From NCBI GenBank assembly GCA_017559995.1, contig JAFYPP010000017.1:1-56840 (forward strand): DNA of 56,840 nucleotides, written 5' to 3'. This document shows, piece by piece, positions 36,819 to 43,839 of this stretch; the first letter of the stretch is position 1; each line of letters starts with the position of its first letter. The notes under the pieces are model-generated. The model was not told the DNA's origin, ran no database searches, and was given only the letters and a program-made list of their open reading frames with translations. This stretch comes from Clostridia bacterium. GTDB taxonomy: Bacteria; Bacillota; Clostridia; Oscillospirales; Butyricicoccaceae. The position numbers and the translations under genes were made by a program.

Positions 36819-37642
36819 CCAATCTGTTCAACTACATCGACCGTTCCTCTCCCATCCACCGGCTCACCGGCGCCAGCAAGCTGTTCGGTCTGGTCCTGTG
36901 GAGCCTTGCCGCCATGAACGGCTTCCATACGCCCTTTCTGGCGGTGCTGACGTTGGGTTCCTTCGTTCTGTTCAAGCTGTCAAAGATCCGGCTGAAGGAT
37001 GTTTCCTTTATGCTGGGTGCCACCCTGATCTTTCTGGTGCTGAACAACCTGCTGATCTATCTGTTCAGCCCGGAGCACGGCGTGGAGATCTACGGCAGCC
37101 GCACCGTGCTGCTGGAGGGCATCGGCCGGTACAGCCTCACCGCCGAGCAGCTGTTTTACCACCTGAACGTGGTGCTCAAGTACACCTGTACCATCCCCAT
37201 CGTGCTGCTGTTCGTCTGCACCACCGACCCGTCGGAGTTTGCCGCCTCCCTAAACCGCATCGGCGTCAACTACCGCATCAGCTATTCGGTGGCCCTGGCC
37301 CTGCGGTACATCCCCGATATCCAGCGGGAGTACCACGACATTGCCCAGGCCCAGCAGGCCCGCGGTGTGGAAATGAGCAAAAAGGCCAAACTCACCGACC
37401 GCCTCCGCAGCGTCAGCAAGATCCTCATCCCGCTGATTCTGTCCAGTATGGAGCGCATCGACACCATCTCCAACGCCATGGAGCTGCGAGGCTTCGGCAA
37501 AAACAAAAAGCGCGGCTGGTATTCCGGCCGGCCCTTTACCAAAGGGGATGTGTTCGCCATGGCGTTCTGCGTGGCGCTGGTGGTGTTCTCTCTGCTGCTG
37601 ACCATCCTCAACGGCGGCCGATTCTTCAACCCCTTCGTGTGA
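36815..37642 (+). CDS. ecfT: ECF transporter transmembrane component EcfT
   Basis: A 275-aa membrane protein with about five to six hydrophobic segments and the two Ala-Arg-Gly-type coupling motifs ARGVE (about 186) and ELRGFGK (about 225) that contact the ATPases. It completes the ECF module. ATGA overlap with ecfA; a terminator follows. Confidence 0.93.
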   Translation: MTNLFNYIDRSSPIHRLTGASKLFGLVLWSLAAMNGFHTPFLAVLTLGSFVLFKLSKIRLKDVSFMLGATLIFLVLNNLLIYLFSPEHGVEIYGSRTVLLEGIGRYSLTAEQLFYHLNVVLKYTCTIPIVLLFVCTTDPSEFAASLNRIGVNYRISYSVALALRYIPDIQREYHDIAQAQQARGVEMSKKAKLTDRLRSVSKILIPLILSSMERIDTISNAMELRGFGKNKKRGWYSGRPFTKGDVFAMAFCVALVVFSLLLTILNGGRFFNPFV

Positions 37643-37650
37643 ACGACATA

Positions 37651-37680
37651 AAAAAAGCACCCCGGTGGGGGTGCTTTTTG
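37651..37680. terminator. Bidirectional terminator between ecfT and a DMT transporter
   Basis: GCACCCC (37657-37663), GGTG, GGGGTGC (37668-37674), with A and T runs on each side. Confidence 0.87.
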
Positions 37681-37693
37681 TTTTGCGGAAATC

Positions 37694-38650
37694 CTACTTC
37701 GCGGCCTGCTGCACGTCCTTTTGCTTTTGGGCACGGATGGTGATCCAGCTGACACCGATCATACGGATGAGGATGAGGGTCAGACCCACCAGATGGAATC
37801 CGTACAGCCGCTCTTTGCCCACCACGCAGCCAATGGTGATGGTCACAAAGGTGGAAACGCCGCCGAAGGCTGTGGTGGTGGTGACCGGCAGCCGTCCCAG
37901 CGCGAAGTTGTTCATGGAGGCGGCCACCACCGTGCAGAAGATGGCCAGGAACACAAAGCCGATGAGGTTGCGCAGGTCAAAATAGGGATCGAAGTAATGG
38001 ATCAGATCGCCCTTGAACAGATGACGGATCACGTTGATGCTGTTGAAGAAGGTGGCCGACATCATGCTGGCGATATAGGAGATCTCAAACGCGGCGAAGT
38101 GGGAGGAGGACTTGCGGGAGAAAACGCCGTACAGACAGCCGCTCACCACGGCGCACACCAGACACAGGATGCCCAGCGGCGTGTCCTTGCCCGCGGAGGA
38201 GTTGGTGTTGACGGCGATATAAATGACGCCCACCACGCCGATGCCCAGAAAGACCTTCTTCAACGTGGAAGAATGCTCCTTCAGGATCAGCACCTCAAAA
38301 ATCGAGCTGAACACCGGCGGCAGGGAGAGGATAACGCCGGCGGTGATGCCGGTGGTCATGGTGATGCCCAGGGTCTCCAGCATCATATAAAGCAGCGGCT
38401 CAAACAGCGCCGACAGCAAAAGGGGCCGGACGAAGGGGTGGCGTTCGGTGGGCCGGAAAATATCCCGCACGCCCACCCGGATCTTGAGGACGCCGGTGGT
38501 CTTCAGCAGGAACAGCACCGTAAAAGCCATCAAAAAGCGCAGGGACAGCAGATCCAGCACATCCACCGAGTTGGACAGGGTAGAGGTAAAATACACCGAG
38601 GAGCCGTAGATGACATTCTTCAAAATGGTGAAGATATACGCCAGAGCCAT
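37694..38650 (-). CDS. DMT/EamA-family transporter
   Basis: A 318-aa protein with about ten hydrophobic segments in two repeats, each with the EamA-type feature (GVILSLPPVFSSIFEVLILKE in repeat 1, STFVTITIGCVVGKERL in repeat 2). Such transporters export or import amino acids, sugars or nucleotides; substrate unknown. The start MALAYIFTI at 38650 has GGGAGG upstream; the longer frame lacks one. Confidence 0.85.
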   Translation of the reverse strand: MALAYIFTILKNVIYGSSVYFTSTLSNSVDVLDLLSLRFLMAFTVLFLLKTTGVLKIRVGVRDIFRPTERHPFVRPLLLSALFEPLLYMMLETLGITMTTGITAGVILSLPPVFSSIFEVLILKEHSSTLKKVFLGIGVVGVIYIAVNTNSSAGKDTPLGILCLVCAVVSGCLYGVFSRKSSSHFAAFEISYIASMMSATFFNSINVIRHLFKGDLIHYFDPYFDLRNLIGFVFLAIFCTVVAASMNNFALGRLPVTTTTAFGGVSTFVTITIGCVVGKERLYGFHLVGLTLILIRMIGVSWITIRAQKQKDVQQAAK

Positions 38651-38746
38651 AGCAAGGCCTCCCTTTGGAAAACTGTTACAGTGGGATTGTAGCACGGCAA
38701 AGGGGAAAAGTAAAGAAGTGCCGACGCAACACCAACGGGGAATATG

Positions 38747-38773
38747 AAAAAAAGCGAGGTGAAAACACCTCGC
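38747..38773 (-). terminator. Terminator for the leftward M20 peptidase
   Basis: Stem GCGAGGTG (38754-38761) with CACCTCGC (38766-38773); seven T follow on the reverse strand. Confidence 0.85.
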
Positions 38774-38779
38774 CTTTTG

Positions 38780-39922
38780 TCAATCCGCTTCTTTTAAAAA
38801 TCCCGCCAGGATCTTGGCGCGCAGGGGGATGGACGCCTTGTTCAAAAATTCCCTGGGCGTATGCTGGAGACCGCCGCTGGCGCCCATGCCGCAGATGGAA
38901 GTCACACCGGCCGCCTGGGTATAGCAGGAGTCCGAGCCGCCGCCGGCCTCCATGGGTGTCAGGGTCCCCAGATCATGGTCACGGCAGACCTGAAGCAGCT
39001 TTTCCAGCAGCGCCAGCGTCTGGGGCTGTTTTTCCATGGGAGGACGGGTACTCAATAAGGTCACCTCACAGCTCGTGCCCGGAACGAAGGCGGTTTGGGC
39101 GATCCGCTCTACCGTTTCCATGGCCGTTTCCATATCTTTGACCGACACCGCCCGAATGTCCAGGGAAATACTGCAGTGATCGGGGATCACGTTGAGCACC
39201 TTGCCCCCCTGGATGATATTGCAGCTGTAGGTCGTCCCGCCGGGGACGCTCTTTTCGTGCAGCGCGACGATCTTGTGCGCCGCCTCCAGAATGGCGTTCC
39301 TGCTGGTGAAATAATGCTTGCCCGAGTGTCCGCTGACGCCTTTGACATCCAGCCGATACTTCAGAATGGCCTTGCGGGCGATGACCACCTCATCCCTTTC
39401 GGCGGTCTCGCAGTTGATGGCGCAGGGGAATCCGGCGGCGCTGTCCTGAATAAACCGGATCTCTTTCTCGCCGCCGAGGATATTGGAGATCTCCTCGTCC
39501 GACGTGAGGATCAGCCGCACGTGCCTGTCAAAGCCGTTGTCCAGCAAGGCCTTCATGCAGAGCAGGGCGATGGCGATGCCGCCCTTGCAGTCGATGACGC
39601 CGGGACCGGTGACGCGGTCCTCGTAAACCCGCACCGGCGGCTGGCCGAACACGCCTTTTTCGTGGACGGTATCCATATGCGCCTGAAAAAGGCACCCCTT
39701 GGGCGCGCCCCGGTTGATCTCAACGGTGAGAAAATCTCCGCACGCCTCCATGGGCGTTCTGGTCACCTGAAAGCCCTCGTCCCGGGCAAAGGCGGCGATA
39801 TCGTCCACCATGCGGTCGATGGTCTCTTTATCGTAAGCTCTCGCTTCATAGGAGCAGATGCGGCAAAGAAAATCCATGTATCGTTCCGTGCTGCCGTCAA
39901 CGGTTCGGAAAATCTGATCCAT
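38780..39922 (-). CDS. M20 family metallopeptidase (tripeptidase/dipeptidase-like)
   Basis: A 380-aa protein with metal-site motifs of M20 peptidases: QAHMDTVHEKG, GVIDCKGGIAIAL, TSDEEISN, and a late His in GLQHTPREF. The inserted dimerisation domain holds SGHSGKHYF. It most resembles peptidase T and related di/tripeptide hydrolases; exact substrate unknown. Start MDQIFRTVDG at 39922 after an AAAAGGGGGG-type site. No secretion signal. Confidence 0.87.
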   Translation of the reverse strand: MDQIFRTVDGSTERYMDFLCRICSYEARAYDKETIDRMVDDIAAFARDEGFQVTRTPMEACGDFLTVEINRGAPKGCLFQAHMDTVHEKGVFGQPPVRVYEDRVTGPGVIDCKGGIAIALLCMKALLDNGFDRHVRLILTSDEEISNILGGEKEIRFIQDSAAGFPCAINCETAERDEVVIARKAILKYRLDVKGVSGHSGKHYFTSRNAILEAAHKIVALHEKSVPGGTTYSCNIIQGGKVLNVIPDHCSISLDIRAVSVKDMETAMETVERIAQTAFVPGTSCEVTLLSTRPPMEKQPQTLALLEKLLQVCRDHDLGTLTPMEAGGGSDSCYTQAAGVTSICGMGASGGLQHTPREFLNKASIPLRAKILAGFLKEAD

Positions 39923-39978
39923 AAAGACCCCCCTTTTGGTTGATAGTAACACAGCGAAAGGAAAAAGTAAATCTTGCG

Positions 39979-40007
39979 GTATACTCCACCGCGGTTTACA
40001 GATACTA
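39979..40007 (+). promoter_or_regulatory. Possible forespore-type promoter of spoVT
   Basis: GTATA (39979-39983), a 17-nt gap and GATACTA (40001-40007) resemble a sigma-G promoter, which is how spoVT is read in Bacillus. The match is partial. Confidence 0.3.
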
Positions 40008-40043
40008 ACATCACAAATTTGTCAACCAAGGAGAGATTTAGAT

Positions 40044-40571
40044 ATGAAAGCAACCGGAATCGTACGCCGCATCGACGACCTTGGACGGGTGGTCATCCCC
40101 AAGGAGATCCGCCGCACCCTCAAGATCCGGGAAGGGGAGCCCATGGAGATCTTCACCGAGCTGGGGGGCAGCGTCATCTTCAAAAAATATTCCCCCGCCG
40201 GGGAGCAGAGCGCCACCGCCTCCAACCTGTGCGAGGCCCTGTACCGCACCTGCGCCCGGCCGGTGGTCATCTGCGACCGGGACAGCGTCATCGCCGCCAG
40301 CGGCACCTTCCGCCGGGAACTGGACGGCAAGCCGGTGTCCGCCGAGCTGGACGCCGCCATGCAGACCCGTCAGATGCAGCAGCCCAAGCGGCCCATCCCG
40401 GTCTCGCTGGCGGTGCCCGGGGCCGAGGCCGTGATGGTGGCGCCGGTGATCTCCGGGGGCGATCTGTGCGGCTGTGCCGCCCTTTTGGGCGGAGATGCCC
40501 CGGTGGGGGACAGCGACGGCAAGCTTCTGCAGGCGGCAGCCCTGTTTTTTGCCCGGCAAATGGAAGGTTGA
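40044..40571 (+). CDS. spoVT: Stage V sporulation regulator SpoVT-like
   Basis: A 175-aa protein with an N-terminal AbrB/SpoVT DNA-binding swapped hairpin (MKATGIVRRIDDLGRVVIPK, then RRTLKIREGEPMEIF) and a C-terminal GAF-like domain (about 60-170). This two-domain layout is SpoVT, a forespore transcription factor, rather than AbrB. It suggests a sporulating ancestor or lineage. The ATG at 40044 has AAGGAGAG upstream; the long upstream frame is not supported. Confidence 0.9.
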   Translation: MKATGIVRRIDDLGRVVIPKEIRRTLKIREGEPMEIFTELGGSVIFKKYSPAGEQSATASNLCEALYRTCARPVVICDRDSVIAASGTFRRELDGKPVSAELDAAMQTRQMQQPKRPIPVSLAVPGAEAVMVAPVISGGDLCGCAALLGGDAPVGDSDGKLLQAAALFFARQMEG

Positions 40572-40626
40572 CCGACAAAATACGACGAAAAAATGTCGAA
40601 AAAGCACAAAAACGCACAAGTTTCTC

Positions 40627-40655
40627 TTGCACGGCCGATAAATCGGGCGTATAAT
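40627..40655 (+). promoter_or_regulatory. Promoter of the 71-aa orphan gene
   Basis: TTGCAC (40627-40632), 17-nt spacer, TATAAT (40650-40655). Confidence 0.65.
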
Positions 40656-40690
40656 AGGTACAACTTTTTTCGATACGGGAGGGCCGTGTT

Positions 40691-40906
40691 ATGGCTTGGA
40701 TCGCTTTGAGTTACCGTGGTCAGGATTATACTGCCAAGGAATTGATCGAAATTTCCAAGAAGTTCCTGGAAGGAACGGGCAGTACCTTCACCAACTACGA
40801 GATCTATGACGACTGCGAGATGCTGATGGTTTGCGGTCTGGATGCCGACGGACGGGAGACCTGTCTGGAGCTTTCCCTGGACGAATTGGTGAATTATCGG
40901 GCATAA
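40691..40906 (+). CDS. Small acidic protein of unknown function (71 aa)
   Basis: A 71-aa acidic protein beginning MAWIALSYRGQDYTAKELIEI. No transmembrane segment, no Cys-ligand pattern and no recognised family. The open frame, GGGAGG-type site and a strong consensus promoter make it a real gene. It is monocistronic between spoVT and the rimP operon; no clear terminator was seen. Confidence 0.7.
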   Translation: MAWIALSYRGQDYTAKELIEISKKFLEGTGSTFTNYEIYDDCEMLMVCGLDADGRETCLELSLDELVNYRA

Positions 40907-40953
40907 AAATGTCCGCAAACCCTTGAAAACAGGGAATTTCCTTGGAATTTCTC

Positions 40954-40982
40954 TTGCATTTGCAGAAATGTGATGCTATAAT
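40954..40982 (+). promoter_or_regulatory. rimP-nusA operon promoter
   Basis: TTGCAT (40954-40959), 17-nt spacer, TATAAT (40977-40982). Transcription starts near 40989, giving a leader of about 74 nt. Confidence 0.7.
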
Positions 40983-41010
40983 GTGGGTGTTAGTTAGGAT
41001 AGAAGTGAGC

Positions 41011-41034
41011 AAGAGTGGGCATATGCCCACTCTT
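41011..41034 (+). promoter_or_regulatory. Leader hairpin (possible attenuator) before rimP
   Basis: A 24-nt perfect palindrome (arms AAGAGTGGGCAT and ATGCCCACTCTT) in the leader, followed by CTTTGTTG. It looks like a terminator or attenuator placed between the promoter and the first gene. The rimP ribosome binding site (CAGGAGGA) is about 20 bases further on. Confidence 0.5.
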
Positions 41035-41062
41035 CTTTGTTGAATGGAAAGGCAGGAGGACC

Positions 41063-41527
41063 ATGACCAATAAAGAACTGATCCGCCGGGTGACCGAGCT
41101 GGTGACCCCCATCTGTCAGGAGGCAGAGGTTTCTCTGTGGGACGTGACCTTTGAAAAGGAAGGCCGCCAGCACGTGCTGACGGTGTACATCGACCGGGAA
41201 GAGGGCGTCAACATCACCCACTGCGAACAGGTGTCCCGTGCGCTGGATCCCCAGCTGGACGCCAAGGTCTTTGACAGCCTGCCTCCCTATATGCTCACCG
41301 TGTCGTCCGCCGGTCTGGAGCGGCCCCTCATCCGTCCCGAGCATTTTCAGTGGGCTCTGGGCAAGACGGTGCATTTGAGCTTCTACAAGGCCACCAACGG
41401 CACCAACGAACTGGTGGGCGTCCTCAAGTCCCACGACGGCGTACAGATCGTTGTGGAAGAGGGCGGCGAGGAAAAGACCCTCGCCATGGCCGACGTGGCC
41501 CGCGTACGTCTGTATTTTGAGTTTTAA
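41063..41527 (+). CDS. rimP: Ribosome maturation factor RimP
   Basis: A 154-aa protein of the RimP (YlxS) family, needed for 30S assembly. It shows VTPICQEAEVSLWDVTFEKEG-like N-domain, VYIDREEGVNITHCEQVSRALD and SSAGLERPL motifs, and a C-terminal SH3-like domain. The ATG at 41063 has GGCAGGAGGACC. It heads the operon; nusA follows after 31 bases. Confidence 0.95.
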   Translation: MTNKELIRRVTELVTPICQEAEVSLWDVTFEKEGRQHVLTVYIDREEGVNITHCEQVSRALDPQLDAKVFDSLPPYMLTVSSAGLERPLIRPEHFQWALGKTVHLSFYKATNGTNELVGVLKSHDGVQIVVEEGGEEKTLAMADVARVRLYFEF

Positions 41528-41558
41528 TTAAATTTTAAGATAGAAAGAGGAAGGAACC

Positions 41559-42629
41559 ATGGCAAGTGAGATGATCAAGGCCCTGGAGGATCTGGAAAAG
41601 GAAAAAGGCATTAAGAAAGAGTATATGCTGGACCGGATCTCCCAGGCACTGGTAGCTGCCTACAAGGCCCTGTACAAGCGTGATCCCCAGAGCGCACCCC
41701 TGGACAACGTATTTGTCCACATCGATGAAGAGACCGGCGCCATCACCATGCACGCCGTCAAGACCGTTGTGGAGGAGGTCCTCAACGCCGCCGCCGAAAT
41801 GACCCTGGAGGAGGCCCAGGCCTATTCCAAGGATCCCCAGCTGGGCGATGAGATCCGCATCGATGTCAAGACCAAGGATTTCGGCCGTATCGCCACCTCC
41901 ACCGCCAAGCAGGTCATTATCCAGGGCATCCGTGAGGCCGAGCGCGGCATGATCGCCGACGAGTACGCCAGCAAGGAGCACGAGATCCTGACCGCTGTTG
42001 TCACCCGTATCGACCCCCGCTACGGCAGCGCCATTCTGGAGCTGACCGGCAAGCGTGAGCGCACCGAAGCCACCCTGACCGCCGCCGAGCAGATCGCCGG
42101 CGAGACCATCAACGAGGGCGACCGCATCCGCGTTTACGTGGTGGAAGTCCGCCGCGGCGGCAAGGGCCCCCAGATCATGCTGTCCCGTACCCATCCCGGT
42201 CTGGTCAAGCGTCTGTTCGAACTGGAAGTGCCCGAGATCTCCGACGGCACCGTTGTGGTCCAGTCCATGGCCCGCGAGGCCGGCTCCCGCACCAAGATCG
42301 CCGTCTGGTCCAACGATGAGAACGTGGATCCCATCGGCGCCTGCGTTGGCCCCAAGGGCGGCCGTGTGGCTGCCGTGGTCAACGAGCTGAAGGGCGAGAA
42401 GATCGACATCATCAAGTACAGCGAGGACCCCGTCCAGTTCGTGGCCGAGGCGCTGTCTCCCGCCGACGTGCTGTCCGTCCAGATGAAGGAGGACGGCAAG
42501 TCCTGCACCGTCATCGTCCCCGACGATCAGCTGTCCCTGGCCATCGGTAAGGAGGGCCAGAACGCCCGTCTGGCCGCCAAGCTGACCGGCTTCAAGATCG
42601 ACATCAAGCCTCAGTCTCAGGCTGAGTAA
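41559..42629 (+). CDS. nusA: Transcription termination/antitermination factor NusA
   Basis: The 356-aa protein has the N-terminal RNA polymerase-binding domain, S1 domain (GDRIRVYVVEVRRGGKGPQ), and two KH domains (GACVGPKGGRV and AIGKEGQNARLAAKL). It lacks the extra acidic C-terminal repeats of E. coli NusA, as is normal in Firmicutes. Its last 76 bases reappear as a diverged copy 193 bases downstream. Confidence 0.97.
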   Translation: MASEMIKALEDLEKEKGIKKEYMLDRISQALVAAYKALYKRDPQSAPLDNVFVHIDEETGAITMHAVKTVVEEVLNAAAEMTLEEAQAYSKDPQLGDEIRIDVKTKDFGRIATSTAKQVIIQGIREAERGMIADEYASKEHEILTAVVTRIDPRYGSAILELTGKRERTEATLTAAEQIAGETINEGDRIRVYVVEVRRGGKGPQIMLSRTHPGLVKRLFELEVPEISDGTVVVQSMAREAGSRTKIAVWSNDENVDPIGACVGPKGGRVAAVVNELKGEKIDIIKYSEDPVQFVAEALSPADVLSVQMKEDGKSCTVIVPDDQLSLAIGKEGQNARLAAKLTGFKIDIKPQSQAE

Positions 42630-42653
42630 AAACCGGCCCTCCTTAAGCCGCCG
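42554..42653 (+). repeat. nusA 3'-end repeat, copy 1
   Basis: The last 25 codons of nusA plus about 24 bases downstream. Copy 2 is at 42747-42845. Over the coding part (42554-42629) about 69 of 76 bases are the same, with six of the seven changes in one block. Confidence 0.85.
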
Positions 42654-42991
42654 GCGAGTGCCGGCGTCAGCAAAGCGGCAATTCACTTGCCGGTTTGCTA
42701 TTGAAATCGGTCGGGGCCCCCGCAAAACCCCGGTTTTGTGGGGAACGGGCCAGAACGCCCGTCTGGCTGCCAAGCTGACCGGGCATCTGATCGACATCAA
42801 GCCTCAGTCTCAGGCTGAGTAAAACCGGTCCTCTTTGGGCCGCTGTGTATCTTTTAAAACAGTAGGATAACGGCGTGAACCCCCGCGGGAGCGCGGAGCG
42901 GGTTTACGGGGAACCGGTTCCCCGTCAAATCGCACGCCGAAGGCAAACCCGGCCTCCGCGGAGGCCGACGCGATTAAGGTAGGTGTAAGTT
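42630..42991. other. GC-rich palindrome-rich gap inside the nusA operon
   Basis: A 362-bp gap where Firmicutes usually have a few bases. It has hairpins at 42649-42666 (CGCCGGC/GCCGGCG), 42670-42698 (12-bp arms, one mismatch), 42717-42743 (CAAAACC/GGTTTTG core), a 20-nt perfect palindrome 42906-42925, and a 16-nt palindrome 42951-42966 nested in AATCGC/GCGATT arms (42928-42975). It contains the second nusA tail copy. No gene seen; no T-run behind the hairpins. It could be a small palindromic element or structured leader RNA. Confidence 0.7.
42747..42845 (+). repeat. nusA 3'-end repeat, copy 2 (relic)
   Basis: It would encode the nusA ending with a Phe-Lys to His-Leu change, then TAA at 42820-42822 and similar downstream bases. 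No start or ribosome binding site precedes it, and it is out of frame with nusA, so it is not expressed as a protein. Confidence 0.85.
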
Positions 42992-43264
42992 ATGCCGAAA
43001 AAAATACCCATTCGCCAGTGCGTGGCCTGCCGGGAACACCGGGAAAAGCCGCTGCTGGCCCGGATCGTCCGCACACCCGAGGGCACGGTCCAGTATGATG
43101 GCAGGGGAAAGGTCTCCGGCCGCGGTGCTTACATCTGCCGCAGCCGCGCCTGTCTGGAAAAGGCCGTGAAGAGCAAGGCTCTTTCCCGGGCGCTGGAAAC
43201 CGAGATCACCCAGGAGATCTACGACCTCCTGGACAGCCAGATGAAGGAGGCAGAACAGGCATGA
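42992..43264 (+). CDS. ylxR: YlxR/RnpM family RNA-binding protein (DUF448)
   Basis: A 90-aa protein of the YlxR family: KIPIRQCVACREHREK with the conserved Arg-Cys-x-x-Cys, LLARIVRTPEG, GRGKVSGRGAYICRSRACLEKA. Bacillus YlxR (renamed RnpM) modulates RNase P. Its stop overlaps the next ATG by 4 bases. The site AAGGTAGG lies before the ATG. Confidence 0.93.
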   Translation: MPKKIPIRQCVACREHREKPLLARIVRTPEGTVQYDGRGKVSGRGAYICRSRACLEKAVKSKALSRALETEITQEIYDLLDSQMKEAEQA

Positions 43265-43836
43265 GCGAACAGATCCTTGGCTTTTTGGGCTTGATGCGCC
43301 GGGCAGGTGCCCTGGCGGTAGGTGCCGAAGACGCTTTTGACGCCGCACGGGAAAACAAGGCCCGGGTGCTGGTGACCGCCTCCGACGCGGCCAAGAACAC
43401 CCTGGACGCCATGCACAACGCTGCCGCCCAGCGGGAAGAGCCGCTGCCCATCCTGCGGCTGCCCTGCACCAAAAAGGAGCTGGGCGGATCTCTGGGCGTC
43501 CGGGAATGCGCCGCCCTGGCGGTGCTGGACACCGGCTTTGCCCTGGCCCTGTGCAAAAAGCTGGAGCAGGCGGAGATGATCGCCTCTCTGGAGCAGCGCC
43601 TGGCCCGTGAAAAGAAGCGCAAAGCCAAAAAGGAAGCCCGTAAAGAAGCAAAGAAAGAACCTCAGGCGCCCACCGGCGCCAGGACAAGCGGCGCCGTCCG
43701 ACGGATCGCCGAAAAGAAAGGCACTCCCGGACAGGGAAAGCCCGGCTCCGACAAGAGAGCCAAAGGTCCCGCAGCGGGCCGAAGCAAGACCCAGCGGGAA
43801 CACAAGCCGCGCGTCACCGGAAAAAGGGGGAACTAA
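43261..43836 (+). CDS. ylxQ: L7Ae-family ribosomal-like protein (YlxQ) with long basic tail
   Basis: The first 100 residues match the L7Ae/YlxQ kink-turn RNA-binding fold (ILGFLGLMRRAGALAVGAEDAF; VTASDAAKNT; LGGSLGVRECAALAVLDTGFA). The family is usually about 100 aa; this one has about 85 more residues rich in Lys, Arg, Ala, Pro and Gly, with KAKKEARKEAKKE repeats, that look disordered and RNA-binding. Coupled to ylxR (ATGA) and 3 bases before infB. Confidence 0.9.
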   Translation: MSEQILGFLGLMRRAGALAVGAEDAFDAARENKARVLVTASDAAKNTLDAMHNAAAQREEPLPILRLPCTKKELGGSLGVRECAALAVLDTGFALALCKKLEQAEMIASLEQRLAREKKRKAKKEARKEAKKEPQAPTGARTSGAVRRIAEKKGTPGQGKPGSDKRAKGPAAGRSKTQREHKPRVTGKRGN

Positions 43837-43839
43837 CAC

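Noticed and set aside
42747..42822. Second nusA tail as a small gene
   Set aside because: No start or ribosome site precedes it.
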